Part shown: positions 36,030-47,999 of the stretch, piece after piece | How positions within the stretch are numbered: position 1 is the first letter of the stretch | Layout of the letters: every line of letters begins with the position of its first letter | NCBI GenBank assembly: GCA_037957365.1 | Contig: JARHVA010002006.1 | Coordinates: 1,769,501 to 1,833,500 of the forward strand | DNA length: 64,000 nt | Direction: 5' to 3' | From: Torreya grandis | Taxonomy: Eukaryota; Streptophyta; Pinopsida; Cupressales; Taxaceae | Made by a program: the position numbers and the translations under genes | The notes under the pieces: model-generated | Databases searched by the model: none | Told to the model about the DNA's origin: nothing | What the model saw: the letters and a program-made list of their open reading frames with translations, nothing else

Positions 36030-36714
36030 CTGAAACAACAAGTGCATCAGCTCTATCATTAGACTCTCTGGGTATAGCAGAAATGTTGAAAGCATCAAAG
36101 CTTTCAATTTGATCTCAAACCAAGTTACAGTAGTGGCGTAATCTTTCATTCTTAGTTTGGTATAAGTTCTTCACTTGACAAACTACTAATTCAACATCCC
36201 CTTTGGCATGAAGAAACTTGATGCCTTTGTCTTGAGCAGCCTTTATGCCCAGCAACAGAGATTCATATTTAGTTGTATTGTTAGTGTTACTAAACTGTAA
36301 TTTGTAAGATGAAAGGAACATATCTCTTTGAAGAGATATCAACACAATATCAGCTCCTAAACTGGTAGAGGAACATCTATCATCAAATTTCAAAGTCCAT
36401 ATCTCATTTGATATTGATTTTTCTTTAGACTTTCCTTCATCAGAGATGGAGGATCCTTCTTGGTCTGTACTGTAGCCTACTAGTTTTTTTGCTATTCTTA
36501 TTGAACAAATTTTTGATTTAACACTTTCAAGAATTATATCAAGTGTTTCACGGGCTTTATATGTAGACAAAAAATAGTTACCCATACTTGTGGATTCAAA
36601 AAGAATTTGAGATTTAAGGGATGATGTCTGGGTGACCATATATTTTGCTTCCTTTTCAGGGAGCAATCTCTTCATCATGCCTTGGATAGGGATCCTTACC
36701 TCAGATAGGTCCAT
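36030..36714 (-). pseudogene. Element D archaeal-type RNase H, placed before RT
   Basis: Minus-strand frame of 199 codons (36714-36115) and its continuation past one TGA. The domain reads WTLKFDDRCSSTSLGADIVL near 36395-36335, NTNNTTKYESLLLGIKAAQD near 36290-36230, HAKGDVELVVCQV near 36210-36175, and past the TGA RESNDRADALVVSE near 36070-36030. The four acidic positions of this RNase H class (D in FDD, E in KYES, D in GDVE, D in RADA) are all present. Extra RNase H domains of this class are known in Tat-lineage elements, normally between RNase H and integrase. Here it lies between protease and RT. The first 100 residues (MDLSEVRIPIQGMMKRLLPE...) continue the protease C-terminus. Confidence 0.82.
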
Positions 36715-36719
36715 GCTTA

Positions 36720-37110
36720 GTTATCCTCTCAAGTCCTTGTAAAAAATTCATCCAAAAAAAATGCCATAGGATGCTGGGACGTTAGCCACCAAGACAATCA
36801 TCTTGATTCTCTTGTCTGGAAAGGCTGCAAATGTAAATTGGGCATCTTTGATTTGCCTCAGCAATGGTACTTGCTTGTTCTCCATGGAGAAACATCTCCC
36901 AAATGTCTTGATCAGTGTGAGACCAAGAGACTAAGCTACTTTAGCAGGCATGCCATTATTAGATGCACCTAAGTCTATAATACATTTACTCAGCTTGTGG
37001 CTATAATTAACAGGGAAACATAAAAAGGTTTTATTTTTCCAAGAATAGTTGGGGGAGTAATAACCAAATTATTTAGAATAGGCATGTTTTTTGGAGAATC
37101 AATACTTACC
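36720..37110 (-). pseudogene. Element D aspartic protease
   Basis: Minus-strand translation near 36980-36730 reads CIIDLGASNNGMPAKVA, then SLGLTLIKTFGRCFSMENKQ, VPLLRQIKDAQFTFAAFPDK and MIVLVANVPASYGIFF. D-L-G replaces the D-S/T-G triad but keeps Asp, and the hydrophobic-hydrophobic-G strand near the C-terminus is present. Stops are few. Confidence 0.78.
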
Positions 37111-37187
37111 TCTTTATCTTTTTATCCTATAGGAATGGTTTGGTTTTTGACATATTGGACCAACTTATTCAATTGATCAGGATTGGA

Positions 37188-38853
37188 CTACAAATATTCA
37201 TACTCAGACATTTGTATTTTTATCTTTTTGACATGATTGATTATGTCAAATGGCTGAATTGAGCTAGGTAAAGAGAAAGGTACTTTAACCTTCAAAATTT
37301 TAAGAGGAATATAAGGTGGGCTAGTTTGCAAATTTGAAGTAGAAGGGGAATGTGCAATTGATGTATTTGCCTTTTGGGTGATCATCGAATCCTTTGACTA
37401 AAAAGGTAGAATGGCTCCACATTTAGTAATTGTGATTGCTAGCTGTGATTGCTCTTATGTCTTCTCTTTATCAGTCTACTAGACTAATTGGTTCTTGGAT
37501 CTGGTAAACATTGCATATGATCCATCAAAAGCTTCTCCTTTGCTTCTGAGTTCATCCTAATAATTTAGGAAACTAATGTGGGAGTCGCCAGCTGATTCTT
37601 CTTGATTGTCTTCAAGGAGATCAGTGTCATTTTTTTATTCAATTTAGGCTGAAAAGAGAACTCTGATTTTGCTTCAAGATATCCCATTGTTGAATTGGTT
37701 AGAGGAGCTTCCAGGGCAAGTTTTCCTTGTGGAGGAGGAAAGTGATTCTATTGCCCTTCATTTCTGGCAACATTGCCCTGATATGACTGATTTGGGAATG
37801 TCCTTCAATATGAAGGAGTAGAAGACATTCCTTGAGCCATTTGATTTTTGAGAGCAAGCAACTCGTTTGCCAATTTTTGCACCATTGGATCTGTGGTGCC
37901 TGTAGATGCATATTCAGAAGATGATGAAGCTCTATTTCTATTTGGATCTCTTCTTATTTTTCTTGCTAAGATGAGATCATCTTCTATCTCAGTGACCAAA
38001 ATTTGAGCTGTAGCAAGATCTATTTGACCAACACGTCTCAAAAGAAAACTGACTTCAGGTAGCTAAGAATTAATGAAAAAGCATTTGAGATTCTTAGTTG
38101 TAGGTTGAGCTATTACAAGAATTTTGTTTCTCAATTTTTCAAATTTGGCTATGAAATCTCTCATAGGTTCATGAGTTTCTTTCTTCATCTGTGTAAGTTG
38201 AGCCAAAAGTGTATGTGCATCTTCTGCAAGTTTGAATCTAGCTTCAAACTTAGCTTTGAGAGTATTCCAATCAGTCACTGATCGAGCCTGTAAATGATAA
38301 AACCAATATGTAGCAGCACCTTATAGTGTCTCCACAAAAATCTTGACTGCTACATCTTCAAATTATACTCTAATTACTCCACAAGCTATACTGAAAGCTG
38401 CAATGTGCTCATTAGGGTGAACTTTCCCATCACCATAGAATTTGGGAAAGTTCTTCCTTGAACTACGTGGAAGCTCATATAGAAGTGGAGTAAGATTGAG
38501 AGGAACAAAAGCATTACCCCAAGGGCCTTGAACTACCATTGTAGGATTATGAAAAGGAGGGATAACAAATCTCAAAGGGGTAATTATAGGCAAAGCTTTA
38601 TCAATAGTAGAAGTAGATACTTTGTTTAGAAATGGAGATTTGACTTTAGTAGGAGGAAAGCTCTTGGTTCATTGGAGATGAGATGGTGAAGGAAATAGAT
38701 CAAAATCACTTTGCTATACCAACTTGAATATAGGGTCAACGACACCTTCAGCCCTTTGGCTTTGTGTATACCTTGAATCTTCCAAATTGTAAAACAAAAA
38801 TGGAAAAGAATTGACCTTGCTTTAGTTAAAGATTGAGGCTTTAAACTATGCAT
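37188..38853 (-). pseudogene. gag: Element D gag
   Basis: The capsid region is read in 38593-37700: SSRKNFPKFYGDGKVHPNEH, ATYWFYHLQARSVTDWNTLK, AKFEARFKLAEDAHTLLAQL and EPMRDFIAKFEKLRNKIL. It matches the retrotransposon gag pattern (W near an S-x-x-W-x-x-L, then F-x-x-x-F). A Ser/Thr-rich region (RASSSSEYASTGTTDP) and a Gln-rich tail follow. No zinc knuckle is visible. One TAA near 38365 and frame changes near 38630 and 37700 break it. The 37385-37188 frame is the linker toward protease. Confidence 0.85.
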
Positions 38854-39020
38854 TCTTTCTCAGTTAGTGTGGAGGTGAATGGATAGACTATAAATGGATA
38901 ATGGGTAAGACGTGAAATGGATTTGCCAGAGTCTGTATGGATAAGGGTTATAATGATAATGGGTTACATATAGGTGATGTTTCAATCTGAAACTTGAGTT
39001 TTTAGAATGCACATAACTAT

Positions 39021-39039
39021 ATCCCCAGTGGAGTTGCTA
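39021..39039 (-). other. Element D primer-binding site
   Basis: The minus strand reads TAGCAACTCCACTGGGGAT, 5 bases inside the upstream LTR. It is one or two transitions from the TGGCGACTCCACTGGGGA-type site found in many plant Tat elements. Confidence 0.75.
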
Positions 39040-39822
39040 AAAATTGTTGGCTGAATATTTTGTCAATCAGCGTACTGATAAAAAAAATAGGTCTGATCAG
39101 CCAAAGCAGGAAGATTAGTCATCCAAATGTGTAGGTTTAACAAATCAAAAGGGGACTGATCTCTCCTCTCATCAAGGGGAGGTTCCCTATAAATAGGCTA
39201 TATATAAAAACAAAAAATAATATTCAAGGGTAGGATAAACCATCCATCTCTCTTTCTTCAGAGATGATGTGTGTGGATCAAAGGAGAAACTCAAGGAAAA
39301 TGATAGAAAGCAATCCTCTTCTTTCATAAGTACTATTCAACAATCCACAAGAATACTCCAGGTAATAACAACAAAATGTAACAAAGGATGTAATAACCAA
39401 CAAATTGAAATGCAGCACAAAGTCTATGCTTGAATTGCTCAAGAGTAAGATACGAAGGACAATGAGGGCACAAAGTCACCCCAAGGTCCTTTACATAGAA
39501 ATGAAAAGAAAACACACTAAAGCTAATTATGGGGGCACAAAGTCTCTCCACAGTTGACTCTTTAGGACACCTTCTTGATTATTGTCATTAATTTTGCTTG
39601 TTGAATTAAAAGAATAGAAGATATATTAAATAAAAAGACATAAGAATAGTTTCCTCAACAACAAAGATATTACAGCACAAAGTCTGAAAAACCACTTACT
39701 TTCTTATGCCAATAACAAAATATGATAAAAAAATTGAGCTCAAAGTCTCAAAAGTGTCTTTCAATTTGGGCAGAGTTTCATTTTGACTGTTAAAAAAGAG
39801 ATCCTTTTACAATAGAAGAGAG

Positions 39823-39838
39823 TCCCTTATATAGCCTC
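39823..39838 (-). promoter_or_regulatory. TATA box in element D 5' LTR
   Basis: The minus strand reads GGCTATATAAGGGACT, the probable promoter for the D transcript. It is conserved in the other LTR. Confidence 0.6.
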
Positions 39839-40894
39839 TTCAAGAAGGACTCAGGAACAGTAACACATCATGTTGCATTAGAATCTATTAAGAAGATAGG
39901 ATATAACTTAGGGGCATTTACCCATTTAATTTTATCAATGCAGAGAAACAAGTCACTCTATTGAAAGTTTGTAACTTTCAATGTCCACCTGGCGATCTGA
40001 TCCTACCTTCATCATTCCTCCTTTCTTGATTAATTGAATTGGGTCCTAGATTCAATTTGATATTATGTTCGTTCCTATATTTCTATTGGTATTGTCCTTA
40101 AATCTTGTGAATGTATTTAGGTCTATAGGTTCAAGGATCAACAGTTATTTTATGAGCTTTAAAATTGACGTTCGCGTGCCTATCACTATGTTTTCAATGG
40201 CTAGTTTGTTGTGTTGAATTTGATGTCTTCAGGTGTGTCACCCCTTGGTCCTCTTTCATCTTTTCTATTTAACACTTTCAAAATTTAACTTGCCCTTTTG
40301 GGCCTTAAGAAATGACCCGCTTTGGGTGTTAGGAAGAGCCCCTCGCAAGGGTATCTACCCTTCAGGCGGTCTTTGAATGGCCTTCAGGCTTCTTCAGGTG
40401 ACCCTTCAGCTTCAAGGAAGTATTATTCAAATTGGTAGTCGAGAGTCCCCCACAAGGGCACCTACTCTTTGGGGTCCTTCGGTGGCCTTTCACATATTCC
40501 TATTGACAATTCTCATAGGTATTTTCCCTAGGCTTTTCCCCAGGCAAATTCCTGCTGACAATTCCCGTGAATAAATTCCTATGGACAAATTATCTGCAAA
40601 AATTTCCCTTGGACAAAAAGTCCATGTAAATTATTCCATTTGCCATATACATGAATTCCTTATAGGATTTACTCCCATGACTTCTTAGAATTCTTTTATA
40701 CTTTTTGTCTAAAAGAATTCCTTTGGAGAAAAAGTCTGAAGGACTTGTGCCTTTATCTGCCTTAGTCTCTTTTGAATTCCAAAAAAATTACCTTTGTGGA
40801 TTTTTTTAAAAATGACCCTTCTGAAGGGTACTTTTGTTGACCAAGTTCCCTCCACAAGGGCACTTGTCCTTCGGGAGGATCTTTGAACTTTTAC

Positions 40895-41405
40895 ATTGGA
40901 TCGCTCCTTTGAAATAAATTGTTAAACCACTATGTTGAACCAAGGCTTTGAACCTCTTCATTGAACCAAGTATTTGAACCGACTGTTGAACCATTTGATT
41001 GAACCAAAATAGTTCAAGCTAATGAACCCTTTGTTTGAACCAACTGTTGAACCTCTTCATTGAACCAATCGGTTGAACCAAGCTTTGAACCAAAATGGTT
41101 CAAGCCGATGGTTCAATTGAATGAACCAAGTCAATGAACCGCTCCATTGAACCACAAGACATTGAACCTCTTTGTTGAACCAAGACTTTGAACCAAAATG
41201 GTTTAAGCCGATGATTCATTTTATTAAACTAAAGTGATGAACTAACCATTGAACCAAAAGACGTTGAACCAATTGTTGAACCAAAGTTTTGGTTCAACAG
41301 TTCAAACAAAGCCTTGAACTGACTAATGAACCATTTGATTGAACCAAAGGATGAACCGATCTTGAAAATGATCAAGTGTTAGAAACTAATTCTTTTGGTT
41401 GAACC
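40895..41405. repeat. GAACC-motif array, right LTR of D
   Basis: Counterpart of 31785-32265 with the same irregular spacing. It includes an extra palindromic segment, GAACCAAAGTTTTGGTTC, near 41278 that the other LTR lacks. Confidence 0.85.
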
Positions 41406-41534
41406 TACCTACAAAAGCTGTGAATCTTGTTGAACTTGTAGAAATGAACCTGCTTGCAGAGTTTGTATAAATCAAGTCTGTAGAAATCAACTTGTAAAGC
41501 CCATTGAACTTGGTCTGCAAAGTTCATATATTTT

Positions 41535-41680
41535 CTCTTCTTGCTAAGTCCATAGATTTTCTCTTCCTATAGAGTCCATAGATTCAAGCCTACAGAGTCC
41601 ATAGATTTAAGCTTGTAGAGTCTGCAGATTTAAGCCTGTAGAGTCTATAGATTTAAGCCTGTAGAGTCTATAGATTTTTG
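41535..41680. repeat. Short tandem array, right LTR of D
   Basis: Tandem units of about 21 bases of the AGAGTCTATAGATTTAAGCCTGT type, counterpart of 32385-32555 with a different copy arrangement. Confidence 0.8.
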
Positions 41681-41815
41681 AGAAGTTTGAAAAATGAGGA
41701 ATTTGAATGCCCAAGACAAATTTTGAAAAGGGAAGAGACAATTTTGATCTGTAGGACCAAAATAGTTCAAATGTTGTCCCAAAAATGAGTGATATTTTTG
41801 GGGGATAACACTAAG

Positions 41816-42496
41816 CATATTATATCCTTGTCTCAACATGTATTCTCAAAAAAAAATGGTACAAAGTTGATGCTTTGTTTAGTAGTATTGTTTATGTCAA
41901 TTTTGGCATTTTATAAAATATGTTTTTAGTTTTTTAGTTATTAGTAATGTTTTTGGAGTTTGGTGTTATTTATTAGAGTTTGGTATTTTTATGTCTTTAG
42001 TCATAGTGTTATGTATGTCATACATTTTCATATTCAAATAAGATTATTTTTAGAGTATTGGTCTAAAAATAATAAAGTCAAAAATATAAAAGTTTTTGTG
42101 TTTATAGTCAATATTTTAGCCCATATTTTTTAATGTCCAAAGTTTCGCTATTGTTAAAACAAATAATGAGTCAAAATGTCAAAATTATGTTTATTGGTAG
42201 AGTCTATTGTAAATTATTTGGGTCCATTGTCAAATTATGTCAAAAAATCTTAGTGTCTTTTTAGAGATTCATTTTGCAATTGAGTCAATGTTAAATAAAA
42301 TTAATAATGTAAAGGACACATTATCACTTGTACATGACATCCAAACTATGGGGAGGATTTCTCCTCAAAAAATTAAATTTGATCTTCATCAACACTTTTG
42401 CTGAGTGAGCAACTTCACCTATTAGAGGCTGGAGGATGGAGGATTTATATGCCTCTCATTAGCTACTAATGAAGGGGCACTTCTAATATAGTGGCT

Positions 42497-42532
<36 letters not shown>

Positions 42533-43107
42533 CACTTGTATGTGTGACAAATAAGAGGTGTAGTTCTTATTTTCCCACATAGTGTAATGCATAAAAAAGG
42601 TGTTTAGGAGATATAGGAATGTGGCAATAGTTAGGAGAAAAACTAACTATAGAGATCCTTTGACTACCTTACTTTTTTATAAATATTATTGATCAGTGAA
42701 ATATCCATTGCATTCACATGGAGTAAATGCAAGATGTGTTCTTCACATAGTAGTGGTCATGTCGAACAAGATTCAGATAGTAGTATGCATACAAATCTAT
42801 TCGAGCTAGTTCTTGGCGAGATAAGAGTGAAATTTGAATAGATGGTTCCTACTGGTAAGTTTCCATATTTGGTTGATATAGTTCCCTTTACATGGTTGGT
42901 GGTTGATAAATTTTCCTACCATAGAAGAGGTTCCCATGATTGGTTGATAGTGTTCCCATTTCTTGTTTGATAGTAGATGTACCTATTCAAAATTCCCACA
43001 CTAATTCAATTAATTTGTTCTTGAAAGTGAATGGTCGATAATAAGTTGATGTGTTCCTTCTTTACTTTCATTAAGTCTTATGAAATAAAAATTACCATGT
43101 AAGTCCT
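41816..43107 (+). other. Element E internal region, right half
   Basis: Continues element E after D. It is T-rich and then A+T-rich, with a (TA)n run at about 42499-42530 and no coding motif. A long T-rich stretch (41880-42240) could be polypyrimidine sequence of the element, but I see no structure in it. Confidence 0.5.
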
Positions 43108-43117
43108 AAAGGAGGAA
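43108..43117 (+). other. Element E polypurine tract
   Basis: AAAGGAGGAA immediately precedes the right LTR, the expected plus-strand primer of an LTR element in + orientation. Confidence 0.65.
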
Positions 43118-43457
43118 TTTTAAGGAATAATTATCCCTCACATTAATTTTTATATCATAATGTGCATAATTAAGAGAGTAATAACTTACTATTACATATA
43201 TTAGTTTGTTAGTTATATTTGGGTAGTCGTAATATTGTTACAATAATATTACAGATATAATTTGTTTGTTATATTATGTATTCAGATAGATAATGAGATA
43301 TTGATGGAGAAGTAATCTCCATGATTATAAGAATGATATTCTTATAAATATGTAATGTCTTGATTGAATTAATTAATCATAACAATGTACTTTATTATTT
43401 ATGTTTGGATCTATTATTTTTGTGTTTTATTTACATAGATCTGAACCAACCTTATTA
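43118..43457 (+). repeat. Element E 3' LTR, full length
   Basis: About 340 bases. Starts TTTTAAGGAATAATTATCCC and ends CCTTATTA, followed by the AAGGC target copy. The ends look like decayed TGTAAGG...CCTTACA. It retains the ~175-base segment missing from the left LTR. Confidence 0.78.
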
Positions 43458-43900
43458 AAGGCTTCATGTTTTCTTAGTTGAATAGTTCTATTCAACTAGA
43501 GTGAGCTTATAGCTAGCAAATTAGATAGGATGATCAAGGTTTCCTTCACCAAGTTAAGGATAACACCTACTGCCATACCTAAAGCATTGGCATGCACATG
43601 AAAGGGATTCATTCAATCTATAAATTAGATAATAGGGGTAGTAATGAGCTTATATTTGAGAGTGATGAATGCCTATTGGTGAGCATCAATCTAGACAAAC
43701 TAACCATTTTGTTTTAATAATTCTTATAGTGACATAGTGATCTTAGCATAACCTTGAATGAAATTCTTATAGTATCCCATGTGTCCTAGAAGGTTCTACC
43801 TCTTTTTAGGTGCTCAACACTAGAAGGCAAAGAATAATTATAATCTTGGCCAGATCCACTAAGAGTTCATCATGTAAAATAACATGACCTTAAAAAATGC
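43458..43900 (-). pseudogene. Element C RNase H, N-terminal part
   Basis: Minus-strand translation in the region 43690-43480 contains AFITLKYKLITTPII, MNPFHVHANALGMAVGVI and NLDHPI, typical of the start of gypsy RNase H. The rest of the domain is at 28740-28340. Confidence 0.68.
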
Positions 43901-44900
43901 CAAAAAGGGTAGTAAAAACACATTTCTTTATAATCAAAGAAATCTAAAGGTTTCATCAACACTCAATCATAAGGTAGAGATTAGAATAGTGGTACCACAC
44001 TAAACCATAGATGGTCCAATTATCCAAGTAGAATTGAAGGAATATATTAATAAAATCCTTGAAATCCTCAATCATAATTTGTGAAAACACAATAGGAGAA
44101 TTATTTAGCCTAAAGGGCATCATATTGTAAGTGATTTAACCCCACTTAGTTGTAAAGGTGGTCTTCAGTTTATCCTCTTCTATGATTTGGACTTTATGAT
44201 ATCCAAAAAAACCATCTATGAAAGTATAGATCTCACACCCAACAACTCCTAAAATCTCCTCAATGAAGGGCATCAAAAACAAGCAAAATTGAGTACCTGA
44301 TAATACACATAGACATGAATGGAAAATTCCTTCTTAATACTAATGAAAATGGGGCTCATCCATTCAGACTCATCCATAGGGGTGATGAATCTTTTGTGCA
44401 ACATGTTATCAATCTCCTCCTTGACCCGAGAACACAAGTTGGGATTCATAATATAGGGTCTCTTTCACATAGGGCGATCACCCTTTACCAACTTGATGTG
44501 CATATTACCTAGAAAAGAATGCACTTCTTTCATCTTAGTGTGATTCTATGGAAAAATGTCTTGATACTCTTTTAAGAGTTTAAAGACCTTGAAGATATCT
44601 ATATTAGACCAATAGTTTCCCAAAATAACCATCTTGGACACTTCCTCTATGCCAATATTAAATTGGATCATCTAAAGTGTCTCTATATATATATGTTTCT
44701 CATATGGGATGTATTCTCAAGAATTATGTGTGCTACACTTAGTATGAAAATCCAAGTGATCAATAGATTGATCAGAAATAACACCTTCAACAACCTGATA
44801 CACAACCTATTTTTTGCCTTTTTGTATTTATTCTCTTAATGCATGGTATAGTTTAGGTTTAGGTAATGGATAATTATGATTTTATATCAGGTTCCTATAA
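43900..44900 (-). pseudogene. Element C reverse transcriptase remnant
   Basis: Minus-strand motifs are GFFGYHKVQII near 44200, LKTTFTTKWG near 44150, NMMPFRLNNSPIVFSQ near 44110 and LQFYLDNWTIYG near 44020. The catalytic box reads Y-L-D-N, so one of the two metal-binding aspartates is lost. Upstream blocks (44300-44900) are recognisable only in scraps. Confidence 0.72.
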
Positions 44901-45649
44901 AAATTTCAAGCTCTCCTCCCATGCACTATGTATGTGTTTGATGCAATCTTTAACTAGTGTTTGGTCACCTATAGTGGCTTGACACATGTATTTCAAGGTG
45001 AGGCATAAATCCATCTAAAGAAATGAGTAAGACATCAATATAAATAAATGAGTAAGAAATCATCAATAATTAGTCTTCATGTGATTTTATTAATGTGCAT
45101 ACCATGTTCTAGCCTAAATGCTTAGACTGACATAATGCATGAACCCATAGATACTTAATCAAAAACATCTCATCCACCTTCCAAATGTTTTCATAGGCTT
45201 CAAAATGAGCTTCTGGAGCACTAAAGACATCATAAATTATTTTATTGTGAACATGGTTATCATGATGAAAATGATGATGTAGAGTGAACTCAATCCCAAG
45301 AAATCAAGTTATGACAATGAGTTCTCCACCATCGATCAACTATGCTATCAAAAATATTGATTATTGAGTGTACCCAATCATATTCAACCACATAAAAGGC
45401 TTCTAACCACTACAAAAAATCTCATACTTTCATATGACCATGGAATATAGAGCTTCATCTAACCACATGGGTGGTGTAACCATAATACATCCATGAAGAA
45501 GATAAACAAACTTATGACATTTATGGATTTTCTATGGAGCATCTTATCGACTACCTATAGCAAAAAATATCCTTTTAGTATTATCATTCTTACCATGAGC
45601 CCAATAGTCATAAGCATTACTATTAACATTAGATATAGACTATGTATTC

Positions 45650-46250
45650 AATCAATATAATATGCCATCCAAACTAGGATCAAGTCATTTAGTACCCCAA
45701 GCTATGACATTATAGTTATGGTTAATGTCCTCATCAACGTTAACTACATCAACATATGGATGTCCTTGAGCATGGTATAAGAGGATTAAAATGCATTTCT
45801 CATCATTCTCAAAGCTGATGTAACACTTATTAAAGCTTACATCAACATTATTCACAGAACACCAAAGGAGACCCAAAAGAGTTGGGAAGTCATTAGCTTC
45901 AACCAACTCAATCACCTCAAATTCAACTCTGAAAGTGACACCTAAGATATCCATGATGGCATCTTTAAATACTCCAATAGGTAGGGCATGAGTCTTATTG
46001 GCCATAAATAACACATGAGGAAAAGGAAGTAAATAAAATCTTTCCATCTTCCTCCAAGTATCCTTAGTGAGGACATTCACTTCGGTATTGAATGACCATC
46101 CATTAATAATAATATTAACTAATATCTCTTTATCCCCCTCTGTACTAGGTTGGATATGAGTCTCTTATCATCATCCATGGTTTAACCAATGATCTTCTAT
46201 AGGCATAGGTGTATGATGCCTTGGCTAATTTTACAAAAGGGGTATAATAT
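45650..46250 (-). pseudogene. Element C protease remnant
   Basis: The minus-strand frame 46080-45685 is open for 131 codons: MNVLTKDTWRKMERFYLLPF, PHVLFMANKTHALPIGVFKD, then VEFEVIELVEANDFPTLLGL and CSVNNVDVSFNKCYISFEND. The D-T/S-G active site should lie just upstream, but the sequence there reads INGWSFNTEVNVL, so the Asp and its neighbours are missing or deleted. The later motifs match the element A protease (HVLFMAN). Confidence 0.78.
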
Positions 46251-46399
46251 CCTCATCAAGGAGTCTCTTTCATAACTCATGGACATCATCACGCATCAAG
46301 TCATGAAGATCTATAATTTTATGCATGTCAACATGTGTATTAACATCTCAATGCTTTAGGAATTGGATCTCTCCTTGTATCTCCCTTACCAAATTCATG

Positions 46400-47930
46400 G
46401 TGTTGTTTAACACTTTTTTCACTGCTAATCATCTAGATAACAAGTTACATGAGGCTCATCCTATTGAACCTTTTTAGTGGGCTGGTTGGACATGATCTAG
46501 GACTGAGCATCACTTTATGTAGTAATGTTGACTTTGGGACTAACCAAAGTATCAAGGTGTGGTCTCCATTAAGTCTTTTCAATTCATATAATTCTAATAC
46601 CCTTTTAATTTTTCTCTTTCTTGATGACAATATATAGGTATGGGCACTCCTCTATATGATGTTTGTTTTTTCAAAAAGAACACATGGGATACACTAGGCA
46701 ATCATGCTAGTAGTTTTCTAGGTAACCACACTTATAATAGGTTCTAGTTGGAAAATGTCCACCTCCACATCCTCAACCATGACCTCTAAAATAAAGTCCT
46801 CTACATTTGTCCTATTTATTGGAAACATAAGTATAAAGAGTATCACGTGTGTGTGCCTCATGGATTTCAATAATAAGATGGAAATTATTGGTATTATGAG
46901 TATATGCATCACATATCTTATAATATATAAATTCCTTTTATTGAGTATTGCATTTAAGTAGAGGGAAATCCCTCACACCATGCTCTTCTTGAAAAATTTC
47001 ATGGTATTGCTTCATCATAGCGTAAATACTCTTTTTTGCATAGTTATTCCTATTTTGGCATTCATATTCATATTCCACACACCATGAACCACTAAAAGTG
47101 TCATGATTATTATGAAAAGTGAGATTTTTTAGTTGAGATTCACAATAATATAAGCCTCCATGAAGGGACTAATCCTTATGTCAATACTTTTAACGGCTTT
47201 GGCATGAAGGGCAACTTACAAGGCCTCATACTGGCTGGTCAAGGTCTTCTATGATAAGGTGCAATGGAAAGGAATCAATAAGCCTTCTATGAACCATTGG
47301 GAATGCTAAATTATATTTATCTCAAAAGAAAGCTTAGAGAGAAGCATCTTAAAACATGCATCATACTCATGCATGTTCTTAGTTAGTTATTGCTTTATGT
47401 CCTTTAAGGAAGCTATGCTATGTTTTTCAAACTCTAAGATATCAAATTCCTAGAGAAACTCTACCTTTAGTTTGTCATAATTCGCCATATCCTGATGTGG
47501 ATCAAACTTACAGTTCCACTTATGCATGCGGTCCAAAAGAGTGATGGTAAATTGAGTTGCCTTTAATTAAGAATATGTAATTCCATAGACTCAATAAATA
47601 AGTTCACACTTGTGAACATGTTCTACTACAGTCTCCACACCATGATACTTAGGGAAATGGAGTGTCATCTCATAATACATAATGGGAGAATGAGGTGTGG
47701 GAAATGGATTTTTTTATGATGCATTTATTTTCCCTACTAGAACTTGTCGAGGATATCCACCAATGCATCCTGTTCCTCCTTTAGATCCTCCATCCAAACC
47801 ACCACCAATACCACATCCTATACCTCCTATAGTAATATAAGCACCTAATAAATTGGGTGATGAGGTAGGTTGATTAACTATACATGGGTCAGTACTTTTC
47901 CCACTAGCTATTTGGTCCACCAAGCATTCT
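46400..47930 (-). pseudogene. gag: Element C gag remnant with two decayed zinc knuckles
   Basis: From right to left on the minus strand: a Gly-rich segment (GGIGCGIGGGLDGGSKGGTG) near 47850-47775; YYEMTLHFPKYHGVETVV near 47680-47625; then capsid blocks including NMHEYDACFKMLLSKL and SIDIRISPFMEAYI. Near 46740-46640 two CCHC-like units follow: YYKCGYLENY-stop-HDC and CSF-stop-KNKHHIEEC, each missing one or two ligands. The homologous Gag is at 5200-7050 in element A. Confidence 0.75.
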
Positions 47931-47999
47931 AAATTGGGCCATAGAATTATCTTGTAATGGAAAATAAATCAACAATAAAATAATATCTTGGTCTTGGTT

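Larger units (their letters stand above)
29935..41810 (-). mobile_element. Element D: Tat-like Ty3/gypsy retrotransposon, youngest intact structure
   Basis: LTRs of about 2.75 kb (29935-32690 and 39045-41810) with ends TGTTGG...AACA are bracketed by a perfect 5-bp target duplication CTAAG (29930-29934 and 41811-41815). Internal DNA of 6.35 kb encodes, on the minus strand, gag, protease, an archaeal-type RNase H, RT, a second RNase H and integrase. The minus-strand primer site TAGCAACTCCACTGGGGAT is the type seen in Tat-lineage elements. LTRs are the most similar pair in the window (differences below about 10 percent in the stretches compared). Stops and lost catalytic residues indicate that this copy is inactive. 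Confidence 0.92.
39045..41810 (-). repeat. Element D 5' LTR (right copy)
   Basis: Upstream LTR in element orientation. Ends are TGTTGG and GATAACA, with CTAAG directly outside at 41811. It aligns with 29935-32690 throughout; many of the differences are CG versus CA/TG. Confidence 0.92.
28746..43457 (+). mobile_element. Element E: small non-autonomous LTR element, split by D
   Basis: A pair of short direct LTRs (28746-28912 and 43118-43457) flanks about 2.3 kb of its own internal DNA (28913-29934 plus 41811-43117). A tRNA-iMet-type primer site follows the left LTR and a purine tract precedes the right LTR, so the element is in + orientation. No gag or pol motif was recognisable, so it would have depended on another element's enzymes (TRIM/LARD-like), or has lost its genes. 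It is inserted in the RNase H region of element C, and element D is inserted in it. Confidence 0.75.
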
